Shown: piece by piece, positions 49,680-61,828 of the stretch
Position numbering within the stretch: the stretch's first letter is position 1
Layout: the number at the start of each line of letters is the position of its first letter
Assembly: GCA_932521035.1 (NCBI GenBank)
Contig: OW051492.1
Coordinates: forward strand, 4,650,001 to 4,714,000
Source of the DNA: Oscheius dolichura
Taxonomy: Eukaryota; Nematoda; Chromadorea; Rhabditida; Rhabditidae
Direction: 5' to 3'
Length of the DNA: 64,000 nucleotides
The notes under the pieces: generated by a model
The model's database searches: none
Told to the model about the DNA's origin: nothing
Seen by the model: the letters and a program-made list of their open reading frames with translations, nothing else
Program-made: the position numbers and the translations under genes

Positions 49680-51166
49680 CTAACTCTCTTTCAAGGGGTT
49701 CGCATGTTTTACGATATAGCTAAAAAAAGGTACATAAGTGACAAAATAGCAAACTTCGACGAAATATTTGTCTGCATCTATTGGTTTTAACCGCTTGTTT
49801 TGCATTTCTGTAGCACTTCGAATAGCGTCAGCTAAATTATTACCAGTAAAATATTCAGAAAGGATATGAAGTGATTGTGGAAGACTCATTGTGACTTTCT
49901 GATATTTTTCTATTCTAAAGAAAGAAGTGAGGAAAGGATAAGAACCTACATTGAATGTTTTTGTACGGGTATTCTATATGCTTTTATGCCTTCTTTTTGA
50001 GCAACTGAAAGACTGCTACTCCACGACTGATAATCTGAGCTAGCACAAAGTACTACTGCTTTTACATTAGATGGCGGAATCTCGGGTAAGAATTCATGCG
50101 CTTTCCAAGATATGTATATTATTGAATCTATAATCAAGTAAAACAAATGAGGGAATACGCGGCTTACCAGAGCTGCATTCTGTCACTTCTTTCAAACCCC
50201 TAGAGGTGATAACAGGGCTTAAGGGATGTGGTCGAAAAGATGGGGAGCCATCCGGTCCATATCGGAAATGCCATACTCTGGAAAGAAGAAGTTAACATGG
50301 CGATAAAGATGTATCACCTTTTTACAATGTCCGCCAGTTGTCGATCTGGATTGAAATTAGCAATTGTTACATTGAAGGGATTCCTCGACTTCCAATTCAA
50401 ATTTTGCAGTGCGTTAATTTGTCTGTTTCACTGCAATGAATTAAGATTTCAGAAAACAGACTTAGCAAAAGCGGCCTGAGTAACAACGCTGTAATCTCTT
50501 AAAAATCGACAGTCCACCACCAGTTTCGGTAACGATTCATCTAACATTTCACGGGATAGTAATCTGCTACCATAGACATTATCAATGTTCCCTAAAACAG
50601 AAAACGGTTGGAAGAGTTACGGTGAACTTACGTCGAAAAATTTTCCCTTGAAGCTCTAGAAGTGAGTGGAAACCTGGGGCATATACCATTTCATTCCGGT
50701 CATCTTTTTCTTGGTTAATTTCGGAGATCAAAAAAGAAAAATGCATGGAAGAAACAAGCGTACCAATTTCCCTTCGGGTGACTTTTTCATAGCAGTACTT
50801 TCTGTTTTCAAATTTGAAAGCTCTAAAAGGTATTGGGCTCTATCTTCCGCTGAGTGCATTTTGAAAAAGGTCAGCCAACTTGAATTATCTAACTTAGGAA
50901 AAGATCTGTCTGGAAAAGTGTCGTGGAAGAGCTAGGCCGGCTGAATTTTAACATGCAAACATATCACCTACTTGCAGTTCTGTCATTCTATTCGATAATT
51001 GCTGCTTGTTAACCGGATTTCGTACATATTGTGTGAGAAAGCTTTCTGTAGGCAAAACGGCTTCCAGCCATCTATCATCTTCTACGACAGCTTGAGCAGA
51101 AGTTGATTCATAACGAGTACATATATTGAATCGCTTAGCTATTTTTAGCGCTTGTAAATATTTCAT
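49680..51166 (-). CDS. Mitochondrial RNase P protein 1 / tRNA m1R9 methyltransferase (TRMT10C-like)
   Basis: SPOUT-fold tRNA methyltransferase and subunit of protein-only mitochondrial RNase P, which cleaves 5' leaders of mt-tRNAs. Start MKYLQALKIAKRFN is basic and amphipathic, fitting a mitochondrial presequence, and sits right behind the acceptor TTTTTTTAG|A. Recognisable blocks are NIDNVYGSRLLSREM with LPKLVVDCRFLRDYSVVTQ (family: VYGARI...LVFD), LNWKSRNPFNVTIANFNP, VKAVVLCASSDYQSWSSS, SLSVAQKEGIKAYRIPVQKH (family SLAKAK...LPLDKY) and SLPQSLHILSEYF. Exons are separated by about 40-bp introns. The C-terminal end (NPLKES, stop at 49680) is less sure. It is the third gene in a minus-strand cluster after the proteasome and USE1 genes. 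Confidence 0.75.
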
Positions 51167-51287
51167 TCTAAAAAAATAATTTCGTTTAATCATAATTAAA
51201 ATATTGTATCGAACTAAAACATTAGAAAACGTTGGGTTATAATATTAAAACTTTATTAAACTTACATTTTCCGAATCACCGTAAAAA
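51167..51287 (-). promoter_or_regulatory. Operon-type intercistronic spacer
   Basis: 121 bp between the USE1 stop and the TRMT10C ATG. On the sense strand it holds TTTAATAAAG (polyadenylation signal), then T-rich sequence and a strong acceptor TTATTTTTTTTAG one base before the ATG. This is the layout of nematode SL2-type operon junctions. Confidence 0.6.
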
Positions 51288-52205
51288 CTATACAGAAACC
51301 CGCTTTGGAAATACCTTCATAAGAATAATCATACTAATAAACGACCAGAATATAAAGAGTGCAAGAAAGATTACAAAGCAGTCAAATCCACACTTATACG
51401 CGTGATGCGCAAGTCGGGTACTTTCTGCTTGAAGACGCTCTTTGTTGGAGTCCACTTGATCCGACATTTTGACAAGTCTCTATAACATATTGCTTATTTA
51501 ACACACGCCGGTTCTTACTTTATTATCATCTTTAATGACGTCTCCAGCAATTTCCATATTCCTTTTCAAAGAGCGTGTCATATTTAAAAGTTCATTCGCT
51601 AAATCTTCCTGCATTTCTTCATGTCTTGAAATGTCTTCCACATGACCTACAAAACATGGATAATGTACACAACATAGAAATTAAGGAGAACCTTGAGCCT
51701 TTAGTCGACTATCATTCCCTAGGAGTTGTTTTCTCAAATCGGCTCTATATACTGATTTGTTTCGAAGGCGAATTTCTGATGTGGACTCTAGCCCTACAGC
51801 GGCTTCTAGATGGGAAAAAAGTCATTGAAATAATAAAAGAAAACGTACCAGATAGATCAGTATTTGCTCTAGCATTGAAGTCTACCATAGTGCTAGGTAT
51901 TTTGTCCAATTCCGCCAACTTATCTTCGACGTTCTTCTTTTGTTCAGCTTCTACTAGCATATTTAATTGGTTAACTTCTCGGCCATACTGCATCAATATA
52001 TCCGGATTATGGGCACTATATATACTGTTAATATATAAAAAAGAAAAGCTAGCCTTTTCTCATCTTGCATTTTACTGAGAAGAGATGTGAGGTAGAGAGC
52101 AGAAGATCTAGCTTTCCATGCATTTCCGGCTAGATCTTCTCGTGTTAGACGCTTTGTCCTTTCTAAAAGCCGTAGAAACAAAAGCTCGTTTTCGGTTAAC
52201 GCCAT
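51288..52205 (-). CDS. use-1: Vesicle transport SNARE USE1
   Basis: ER-resident Qc-type SNARE for Golgi-to-ER retrograde transport. Start MALTENELLFLRLLERTKRL is the family's N-terminal signature; then TREDLAGNAWKARSSALYLT, LNMLVEAEQKKNVEDKLAEL, and a SNARE-like heptad region DISRHEEMQEDLANELLNM, TRSLKRNMEIAGDVIKDDNK. A C-terminal TM anchor, CGFDCFVIFLALFIFWSFIS, ends in a short basic tail FPKRVSV. About 215 residues, usual length. Middle gene of a three-gene cluster: 128 bp behind the proteasome gene, 121 bp before TRMT10C. Confidence 0.9.
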
Positions 52206-52333
52206 AAGCCAGCTCGAATTAGATTACGTAGGTTTCCTTATTGGGAACTCAACAAACATTCAGTTGAAAATCAGCATATGTAGCATATCACCATAAATAA
52301 AGACATTTACTGGACCAGCATAAATAAAACAGG

Positions 52334-53290
52334 TTAAAGATCACGGGTAACTTCAGTCTCCTTTTCCTTATCGGCTTGTTCCTTGATCAAACGTTCCAAT
52401 TCAGCAGTAGATATTTCTTCAACAAAGGTTTTACCGTCACGTCGCAACATAAAGGCCATTTCAACTGAATTAATCAGATCTTAATGCAAGCATTTATATT
52501 ACCTCTCTCAGGAGTGAGTTTCACATCAAGCGTCTTCCACAAAACTTTAACAGCCAATTTTTTAGCCTCTTCAAGACTCGGTTGCTTGTACTCTTGCTTA
52601 AGCAGTGTAACAGCAGCCTTAAATATTTAGTACGAAAGAACATACACTTTCGCACCTGGTGGTTGTTTCCTATGCATGTAGCCTTCCATCCAGTGTAATT
52701 ACCAGAAGGATCGGACTGATAGAGTTGGAAGCCGTGGTATTTATCCCATCCCATATAGAGCAATGAAACACCAAAAGGTCTCTTTCCTTTAACGGTGGTC
52801 ATCAGGCTAATACAATAAAATAAGCATACCTCCAATCTGGGTATAACGTTGCTTTTCATTGCACAATGTCTGCACAAGTTGCTCTACGGGAATGTCCTCT
52901 CCATATTGTAATTTATAGTGGGCAGCCCACCAGCGGAGATGGTTTATCAAAATATTGGCATCGGCAGTAATACCAGCAACCGTACATGTAATGTTATCAG
53001 ACAAGCGATAGATTTTTTCAGCAAGAACCTAAAGGCTGAGTAATTTCCGTATTCCATTGAATAATTCTTACGCTGTCATCAAGAAGCTTATGAATATTGC
53101 GTTTTTCGGCTGCAATGAGAATTCCGTCTTGGGCTAGAATTCCGAGACATGTACCAGCCTGACTGATAGCTTCCATGGCATACTCCACCTAAAATGACAA
53201 ACCATATTAATATTAAAGGCAAAAAGAAACCTGATAAAGACGACCTTCAGGTGAGAAGATAGTAGTACGACTGTCATAGCGTCGAGCCAT
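52334..53290 (-). CDS. pas-3: 20S proteasome subunit alpha 4 (PSMA4)
   Basis: Alpha-ring subunit of the 20S proteasome. Start [20 protein letters not shown] with [17 protein letters not shown] is the alpha-subunit N-terminal signature; ERNIHKL-type [14 protein letters not shown] identifies alpha 4. Also [20 protein letters not shown] and [20 protein letters not shown]. The C-terminus ends in the charged tail [11 protein letters not shown]. About 250 residues, full length, in six or so exons. First gene in the likely operon with USE1 and TRMT10C. Confidence 0.95.
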
Positions 53291-53713
53291 TGTATCAAGC
53301 AGAGATCTTCTTGAGAAAACCTGCAAAATTTGATGGACAATTAGTGGATAAGCATTTGCCAAAGAGTATATGCTACATAGATCAAATGAAAATTGTAAAA
53401 TTCCAATCAGAAACAGAGATAAAACGGAGAACGAACTGTTTCACACAAAAATGCTTACTAAAAATTCAAAGAAGATGATGACTTTGCCCCGTACGTACGG
53501 TGGTAAATGGCGGGCAAAGAGACGGTGGACAACTGATCTCACTATCTAACGGAAAGAACAGCAGCCAACGAGTGAGCGATTTGGGGGGCTCGGTTGTTTG
53601 AAATGAAAATAAAAAATGGGACCCATGTATTGTTGGCATTGTTTATGAGAAGGACACATTCTCCGAATAACTATAGCGTTTCAGAGAAGGCCTGCACTCC
53701 GTTTACATCCTGC

Positions 53714-53733
53714 CACACACACACACACACACA
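53714..53733. repeat. (CA)n microsatellite
   Basis: About ten CA units upstream of the ARFGAP1 gene, in the divergent interval with the proteasome gene. Confidence 0.9.
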
Positions 53734-53815
53734 GAATATAGATCCGCTAGACTAGATCCGTTCCTTATTCCTTATTCGCCAAGTGCTCTCTCATTTTTCA
53801 AGATCAGCTAGTGGT

Positions 53816-55508
53816 ATGGCAAGCCCTCGTACAAGACGTGTGCTAAAAGATTTAAGACCTGTCGATGAAAACAATGTAAGTTGTTGTGTTTTTTTACTGT
53901 TGCATGGGTTTACAATAAAGCAAGGATCGTTTCAGTTCTGCTTTGAATGTGGTGCTAGTAATCCACAATGGGTATCCGTTTCCTATGGAATATGGATTTG
54001 TTTAGAATGCTCGGGCTTACATCGTGGACTCGGTGTACATTTGAGGTCGGTTCGCGTTTCAATTAATGTTTTTTGCTTCAGCTTTGTAAGATCTGTAACC
54101 ATGGATAAATGGAAAGACCTTGAATTAAGCAAAATGAAGGCTGGCGGTAACCAAAAGTACATATACAATACACCTGTTCTAAGCTTTTTATTCAGGTTTC
54201 GTGAGTTTATAGAATCACAACCAGATTATAACCCAAGTTGGTCATTGCAAGAGAAATATAATTCTAGAGCTGCAGCCCTTTTCAGGGATAAGGTAGAACT
54301 TTGTATTTATCTTAAATAATTCTTTCAGGTTACATCAGAGGCCGAAGGGAAAGAATGGTCTATAGAAAAATCATCTGCTAAAAATTATCAGGCTCCCAGT
54401 CTTAGTAGAGCAGGTGCTACACGTTCTAATCCGGTATTATTTTAAAAAAAGTTACTAGAAATATTTTGCAATACAGACTTCACAAAGCAGTTTATCTTCT
54501 TATTATGGCGGTAATAGCGGTAGTTACTCTGATGGTGGATACAACTCTGGAGGTGGTGTGTCTGTGTGAGTTATCTTTTGAAAATTGAAACGATGTTTTT
54601 CTAGGGAAAGTCGTTATCAAGGATTTGGCAATACAACTTCAACGAACAATAGTGCAAATCCAGATGATTTATTGACAGGCGCAATGTCATCGTTGTCCAT
54701 GGTACGTTTTTTATAACATTATTAATCTCGCATCATAGCTGAAGTTGTAAAAATCTTGGTGTATTTTCAGGGCTGGAATATGCTTTCAAAAGGTGCATCT
54801 CAAGCTGCCGCCCTCGCAAAAGATGTCAGCTTAACTGCTTCGCAGAAAGCAACCCAGGTGGCTGGTAATATGGTAAGTTCGAGTTTTGCATCTTTACTTC
54901 TTTACAGTCGCAGGACGGAAGTATTTTAAACGGACTGACTGCAAAAGCAAGCGAAATTGGACAAAAGTCGTGGGGTGGAATATCTGATTTTGTAAAATCT
55001 CCATCTTTACAAGGGATTGGATCCATTCTTGGAAAAGTGTATGTTTAGTGTTTACCTTCTTTACCACACATTAAAGGGGATACGAAGATCCAAACACATC
55101 TGAGCCTTCTGGATTAGGACATCAATGGAGTGATCAACAGTATTCTACTACTATGGATAAACAGTCGGTGGCATTTTTCTTTGTAACCTGTATCGGTTTC
55201 AGTGCAAATGCAGAGTCGATGTTTTCGTTAGACGATGATGAAAGTTGGCAAAGCAAGCCCAAAACTGAGAAGAAGGCCAAAGTGAAAGACGTCGGTCCAT
55301 CGGCAGTTAATGTATTAAAACAAGGTTAGAATTAATATTACGTGGGGTATACTTTTATCTAGAGGATAATTCGACAATAGCCCAGTTTGAAGCGTCGGTT
55401 AGTAAAGCAAAATCATCACTTCAATCGAAGAAAGCGGACGCGAATAAGGAAAGTGAACAACCGAAAAAAGCGTGGGATGACGACGCTTGGGATATCTTAA
55501 ACCAGTGA
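53816..55508 (+). CDS. ARF GTPase-activating protein, ARFGAP1-like
   Basis: GAP for ARF1 on Golgi membranes, acting in COPI coat dynamics. Start [20 protein letters not shown]. The ArfGAP zinc finger is [17 protein letters not shown] then IWICLEC (CX2C-X16-CX2C), followed by the Arg finger in [20 protein letters not shown] and [14 protein letters not shown]. Downstream, [20 protein letters not shown] and [20 protein letters not shown] resemble the amphipathic ALPS-type lipid-packing helices of ARFGAP1. The C-terminus [14 protein letters not shown] has acidic Trp motifs that may bind coatomer. Roughly ten exons, AT-rich introns. It converges on the DDX28 gene with 83 bp between stops. Confidence 0.93.
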
Positions 55509-55591
55509 ATTCTTCTGTGATAGTTGGTATCAATTGCATTTTTGCTTTTGGTATTCATATCTAATTTATTGTACAGATACGTTTTAGATCT

Positions 55592-57277
55592 TTATTCATC
55601 TATTTCTTCTTTCTTTCTGTTTATCATTCCAGCAACATCTGTTTCTATTTGTCGCAGAGGTTTTCTAGTTCTGGCAGCGGTCTGAATTTTTAATTGTATT
55701 AAATGTATTTCATTCCTACTTCAACTTTCATGGCTGTCATAATCTCCTGAGTCGTACGGACGAAAGCAGTTATACGACAAGGAAAAAGTGAAGAGAGGCG
55801 TCCAACCCTGCCACTTCTATGTAAAAAGTCGATTGCATGTTTAGCCATATCATAATGGACGACATGATTCAGTCGAGGTAAGTCGACACCTCTGAAGAGA
55901 CATAATGCCTATCTACGCCTGCTTCACCTTGACGCCAAATCCGTTGCAATGATTACACGATTTTGCTCTACTAGATCTTTAGGCGTCGAACTTTCCCATA
56001 ATAGAGCATCAACATCTGTCGACTTTAGGGTCGCGTGAACAAACTTAGCTGTTTTTTTATCCTGAAAGAAATATAAAGCTTCATGAGTTTTACTTTGCAA
56101 AAGACGAGGGTTTGATTTAGCTTGCCACATTTAAAATCTTCTTCTAAGAGATGTAGAAGTCTTTGTATTTTATCCATTTCTCGTACCCTAAATCTACATA
56201 AGATATTCTCGGTATTAAACTAACCTAACAAGGGTGATATCAACTGCTGGCATGATTTTATGAATATTATGACTTTTAACATAGCTAAGATGATGCTGGT
56301 CAACAACACTAAGCCCGATGATCAAAAGTGTACCAGCAGCTTACCTTTCAGCTAAACATTCCAATTCTTCGGTGCATGATGCCGAACAAAAAATTACTTT
56401 GGCACCTACAAAATGATGAATGTTATTATACACGCACTAAACCATCGGGAAGATTGGCATTAGTTTCTGAATGAGCCACAGGAACTATTGAGAGTACATC
56501 AGAGATAACGTCAGCGAAACTTTCATCTAATAAGACATCTGCCTCCTCTACTACCATCTAAAGTTAACTACCAAAGTTTCTTCAAAACTGACATAAGCAA
56601 CGTTCTTGGCTGCTTCACCGTCTTTCTTCAAAGTGGTAACAATACGCCCAGGAGTTCCCACCAAAATGTCCCACGGCTCCTTGATAACACTGTAAATCTT
56701 ATACAACGTTCTTACCGTGTCTGTACTATCGAAAGAGCCTTTAACAACTATGTTTATGCGTTCAGCAAGTTTTCTAAAAATTTCCGCAATCTGGCGAGCC
56801 AACAAAGTTGTAGACACCAGAATGACGACTGTAAAGCTAATTTCCGAAATCGCAATAGTTACCTTTTGGTTTTACTGTATCCGTAGATCTTGCAAGAATA
56901 GAAAGTATTGGAGCTGCGTAGGCAAGGGTTTTTCCTGATCCCGTTTCTGCCGCGAGGAATAAATGGTTAGGAGATGAAATGTAACGTGCCATACGGCTCT
57001 ACAGGCAGTTCATCAAAAAAGCAAAATTATGTATACCTGTATCTCGGTAGGTCTACGATATTCCATTGCAATTAATGCTTCAACTACAGATCGATGCAAA
57101 TAGTCGGGGACAAGTTCATTCCATGTTTGAGATGATATGGGAAAAGGGTGTCCGCTCTGTACACTTGATAAAATAGGCTGAGGTGTTGAACCTTTGAAAG
57201 ACTTTTCTTTATTTTTATCCAGTGGTTCTTGTACTTATTTTTTTCCCAGTAACGGGTAAAAAGTCGAAGGCGGCCAT
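55592..57277 (-). CDS. DDX28-like RNA helicase with EEAD box
   Basis: Probable mitochondrial DEAD-box helicase of the DDX28 type (mitoribosome large-subunit assembly). Start MAAFDFLPVTGKKI. Q-motif region YRRPTEIQSRMARYI, motif I AAETGSGKT, DILVGTPGRIV, then motif II MVVEEADVLLDESF: EEAD in place of DEAD. Motif III is FCSASC instead of SAT. Helicase domain 2 has TLVFCKTK, IIATDLASRGVD-type sequence, HRSGRVGR. The last exon ARTRKPLRQIETDV matches the DDX28 C-terminus (ELAARRRRSLPG). One intron is about 28 bp (57204-57231), at the lower limit. IMPAVDITLVRVREMDKI is also diagnostic. The 57249-57277 exon is short. Confidence 0.85.
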
Positions 57278-57806
57278 TTTCTACAAAGTTTTCCTTGAAT
57301 TCTGGATTTGAACATTCTAAATATGGCAGTCAGATATATATCCAGATCGTAGTACCGATCAGGCTTGTGAATGGGCCAGCTCTGCGTCTACTCCGAGGCT
57401 GTTCAAATTGCAACTTCGTTTCATTTCTCGTTTTTTGTATAAAATTGTTCTTTATGGGCTGTTCTATTGGTATATCAATCTGGTGTATTGATCCGAACTG
57501 AAATAATTAGACAAGACAAAGTTTTAGGAAGACTAACCTCATTTCTTCTAATAACTTTGTCTCCAAAATAACGTAATTGTTCAAATTTAATAAAGCCGTG
57601 TATTACCGAACGAAGATTATTGCTTTTCATTCTGAACGGAGTGAAACCAGGCTAGCAATGATGACGAAACTATTTTGGTAATAATATCAAAAAAATAAAT
57701 ATCATAAGAAGCTTGTCAGTAAAACATTTATTCTTTATCTATCACAGTCATTTAACCGATTTAAAAACTGGGTAAAACATTATAATACTACATATACTGG
57801 ATGAAA

Positions 57807-60174
57807 TTAAATGTGTTTACATTGGGCGATAACCCATTCGTACGCTTCCGTCTTCCCGGCATTCTTTAAGTAACTTCCTGTTGTTGCTACAACCATATCA
57901 TGGTATGAATTGAGCCAAGCAATCTAAAGAAATAATGTTGATGTTGATAATTTAAATACCTCTGCATTCGAAAGCAATGTTTTGTTTATAATCGATGTCT
58001 GAATAGGAACTAAAGTTAAAGGTGCAAACGTCAAGAAATTTTGAGCGCCAGAAGGTACTTTGCTGGCGACGACTTCATAGCAATTTTCGATCCTAATACC
58101 CCACTTTCCCGGCAGATAGTATCCCGGTTCAATAGTCAATATCATTCCGGCTTGGATACCAGCATATTTTAGGCGAAAACCAATACCAGCAGGTCCTTCA
58201 TGAACACTAAAATATTTCATCAATAAAATGAATTGCAGCATGTTTTATACGCAAATTCGTTCAAAAAACTTACTTTAGGAAGCATCCTACGCCATGCCCT
58301 GTACCATGGCCAAAATCAAGACCATGTTGCCAAAGTGCATGTCTAGTGAAGGAATCCAATCGTACTCCTGAAATAAGATATTAATAATGCACATAAAACG
58401 GTACCTTCGATTCCACTTGGAAAAACTGTTGTTGCAAGATTGACATGCCCCTTGAGGACGAGAGTATTATGTTCAATAAATTCTTTAGACGCTTTGTCAG
58501 AATTGATAAAAACAGTTCTGGTCACATCCGTAGTTCCATCCCTAGATAAGACGTATATTATTTATTTTTCGGTCAAAAACCTATAATGGGCTCCTGAATC
58601 GAGAAGATATACAGAATCTGCACACACTTGTCGCTCTCCATCTGTGCCTTCGGCATGGTAATGTGGAAGAGCTGCATGGTCGCCCCCAGCAGAAATTGTG
58701 CCAAAACTAAGATCTACATATTTTGGGTAAGTCGCTCTCATGCCATCAATCTAAAAACACCTTTCGCTGTTAATTAGATCTTACCTTTTGTGCCAGCTCT
58801 ATTTCAGAATACTTTTTCCCTGCTCTAAGCTCTTTTTCAAGCCATAAAATAAACTCCACAAGCGCGGCACTATCTCTAATCTAAAGGAAAGGTTATTCCA
58901 TCAAGCAAAAAGATACATGGCATTGACGAATGCCTTCCAACTCGACAGCATTTTTTACGGCTTTTGCCGTTTGAATTGACGATAACCCGCTTCCATAACT
59001 TTGTGCAAATATGGATCCAATTGCATAATTCGTACCGCTTGGAACAAAAACCTGGAATATGGAAAGTACTGTGAAAAAAAGGTAAAAATTACTCGATAAG
59101 GTGTAGATGTTCCATGCGTTTTATGATACGTTGTAAGCCAATTTAGAACATCGTCATAGTCATGAATAGTGACACCCTCGAGATGTTTTTTAACCTAAAT
59201 TTCCAGGAAAGAGGGACTAAAACGAATTGGAATTTAATCTACCTTGTCATCTATTTTATTGTCATCTATAAACAAATGCACATCACTTTGATCAATAAAT
59301 AAGTATGAATAAGCCAGCGGATTATGCGGCACATCTGAGCCGCGTACGTTCAATACCCCTAGATAAGGTCACTTTACAAAACCTTGAAACTTACACATAA
59401 TGTCATCTAGAGCAGCAAATACACTCGCAGTACATTTGTTCTTGTCGAAATCAGCTCTTACCCTTTTAATTTTTGATGTAGTACTATCGCCTGTTTCAGT
59501 TTCATCCAAAATAAGCAACTACATTTATGTTTCTTAAGAAAATCTTTTAAATTCAAACCTTTTGGGGTACTATTTTTGGTCGATCATTCCAAAATTCGTC
59601 AACAAGATTACCATGAATTGATACAGAATTTATTCCTAGGTTATTCAGTTGCTTCAACATATCCGTACAATCTTCTAAAATTTAAAATATTCGAAGAAGA
59701 TAGCGATACTCTACCAAAAGAAAGTAGTTCGGGATCAAAACCCACTATATCACCGCAGGTAAGATTAGCACAAAGCCATTGAATAGGTGTTACAGAGTCC
59801 GACTGTCCCTGTTTCTGAAGTTTCCATGCTGATCCAAGTTGTTTTTCAGCCTAATTAAAATGTAAATTATACTAAATAATAAATTTAACCTGTACGAAAT
59901 ATCGTCCATCCGTCCATAGAAGGGCATCATTGTTGGTCACCACAACGTAAGCATTACTACCCGAAAAACCAGAAAGATATCTGACGCGAAAATCTGTATC
60001 AGCGAGATATTCGCTCTGAAAATTAACACATAAAAATACAAGAAATAAAATCACATTGTGAGCATCTGTACTCGGAAGAACATAGGCATTGATAGGTTTA
60101 CCAGCAGTGAGGGACAGAACACGTGATGATTTAAACAAGGAGCGTAAGGAAGTTAGTTTGTCTAATCCAGTCAT
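57807..60174 (-). CDS. app-1: Xaa-Pro aminopeptidase (APP-1)
   Basis: Cytosolic metallo-aminopeptidase that removes an N-terminal residue before proline. Start MTGLDKLTSLRSLFKSS, then AYVLPSTDAHNSEYLADTD, RVRYLSGFSGSNAYVVVT and DALLWTDGRYFVQAEKQL, the creatinase-like N-terminal domain. The catalytic pita-bread domain has the metal ligands: LLDSGAHYRDGTTDVTRT (two Asp), DFGHGTGHGVGCFL (His) and LTIEPGYYLPGKWGIRIENC (two Glu). It ends TEAYEWVIAQCKHI. About 610 residues as expected. Many small AT-rich introns. Strong match to worm APP-1/XPNPEP1 by memory. Confidence 0.95.
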
Positions 60175-60676
60175 CCTTAATTTTTATCACAGTATACAGA
60201 CAGTAGAAAGTGTTTTAGACCGAAGAAAATAGTAAAGTGCCTGTGACAGTGAACAGCCAAAAATTGAGGAAAGATAAGAATTGCCCTAATATTACTTTAT
60301 CAGTGAAAGAACAAAAGCGTCGAAGTAAGGCGCCGGATAGTACGAAACGAAACGGAGGTCTTCTTATTTGTGGTCGCACTCTGTACAGCGTACTTTTTCA
60401 TAACATCGTTGTCTTCAAATCTGATGCACTAAAGAAATGCCAAGTTCGGAATTGTCTGGGTCCATGTTTCCCCCGAATACATTTGACATCAGACTAGTGA
60501 TCAACATTTGCTATCTCATCCGAACAGGGTGCGTCTAGGTTCCATGACAAAGAAGGTGCGTGCTTCAATACCAAGGAGTAACTAGTCAGGATTACTTTTA
60601 TAATGGAAATGGGAACGCATTGATATAGGACTATATATTTTCATGAGAAAATCGGATAAAAGACTGCACGAAATAT
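60175..60676. other. Intergenic region
   Basis: No gene seen. A plus open frame at 60237-60497 has no domain or splice support. Composition shifts from AT-rich back towards GC-rich after about 61.3 kb. Confidence 0.4.
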
Positions 60677-61498
60677 TTATTGCCACTTATTGTCGTTCTC
60701 GTCCATCACTCTCGCAGACTCGCTTGTCGTTTTGGACAATCTTTGGCCTGCTGTAAATATATTTGAAACTAAAATTACAAGATTACCTCTAGATACTTCA
60801 ATAATACGTTGAACACTTTGAGGAAGCACATATTGATGGCGACTGTAATGTGGAGCGAGATGGCCCCGAGATACATCCAGAAAGGCCCAAGAACCCCGTA
60901 AAATTTGTTCTCATTCACGAAATGTCGTGGTATCGTAAAAACGAAATTTATCCTATTTCCTGGGTTGAAATAGTGAAAGAAAAGCTTCAAGGATACCTAT
61001 GGCCATAATGAAAATGATGGATACGGCCACTATTTCCGTTATCAACATTAGTCCCTGCATTATCCAGGTGTGGTACTGAAAGGATACTTTTTATTTGAGA
61101 AATACTCTTACCAAAATGAACTTTTTATCTTCTTTGCACACTCCATAAACCTAAAAAGATTAGAGAATTTGGAAATCTTGCTGTTCCTACGGCGAGTAAA
61201 GCCCCGAAGGCATAGAAAAAGGAGGTGGTTATCACGGAATAGCGGAGACTGCTTCCAGGCAAAATAAAACCATAGCTTTCCAAAATGTAATAAGTAAAAA
61301 AATAGACGATACTGCCGAATAACTGAAGAGAAAGGGATAACGGGGAGCTGGCCGCGACCACCTGAAGGACTATGACAAAGTAAGCAGCTGCGGGAGCTGG
61401 GAGCAGCTCGAAACAGGCTGTCGGGTAGAAGTCGTCGATTCGGGACTTACTCTGAACACGGACTGATGGGGAAAAGGAGGAGGAACCTGGGATTTCAT
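60677..61498 (-). CDS. Four-transmembrane protein, unknown family
   Basis: Start MKSQVPPPFPHQSVFR (an upstream in-frame ATG at 61609 is possible). After the first intron: LLPAPAAAYFVIVLQ. TM1 LFGSIVYFFTYYILESYGFI, TM2 YSVITTSFFYAFGALLAVG, TM3 WIMQGLMLITEIVAVSIIFI, TM4 FWMYLGAISLHITVAINMCF, then a polar tail ending SESARVMDENDNKWQ. Small introns throughout. The pattern of four helices with short ends resembles nematode tetraspan or DUF-type membrane proteins; I do not recognise a specific family. Confidence 0.7.
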
Positions 61499-61828
61499 CT
61501 GGGAACTTGAGTTGTCAGTTGGAGGGTGGTCGCCGTGACCCCGTTTGCCGCAATCGACCGACTGAAAGGGAGAGTCGTGGTCCGCCAACTTGTTTGTGAG
61601 AAATTTCAATATTTCTACTATTCGGAAACATTTCTACGAGGAAATTGGGAACTATTCGAGCCAAAAAAGAGAAGATCACCGAATTTCTAGAATAATTCGA
61701 ATACTACGCCCATTTTCATTAGAAAAACGAAGAAAAAGAAAGAAAATGACAGTAACTAATGAAATTTGATCTTGCTAAGGTCACGGGAGATTGTTGTTCG
61801 AAACCAGTACCCACTGTACACCGTGGCC

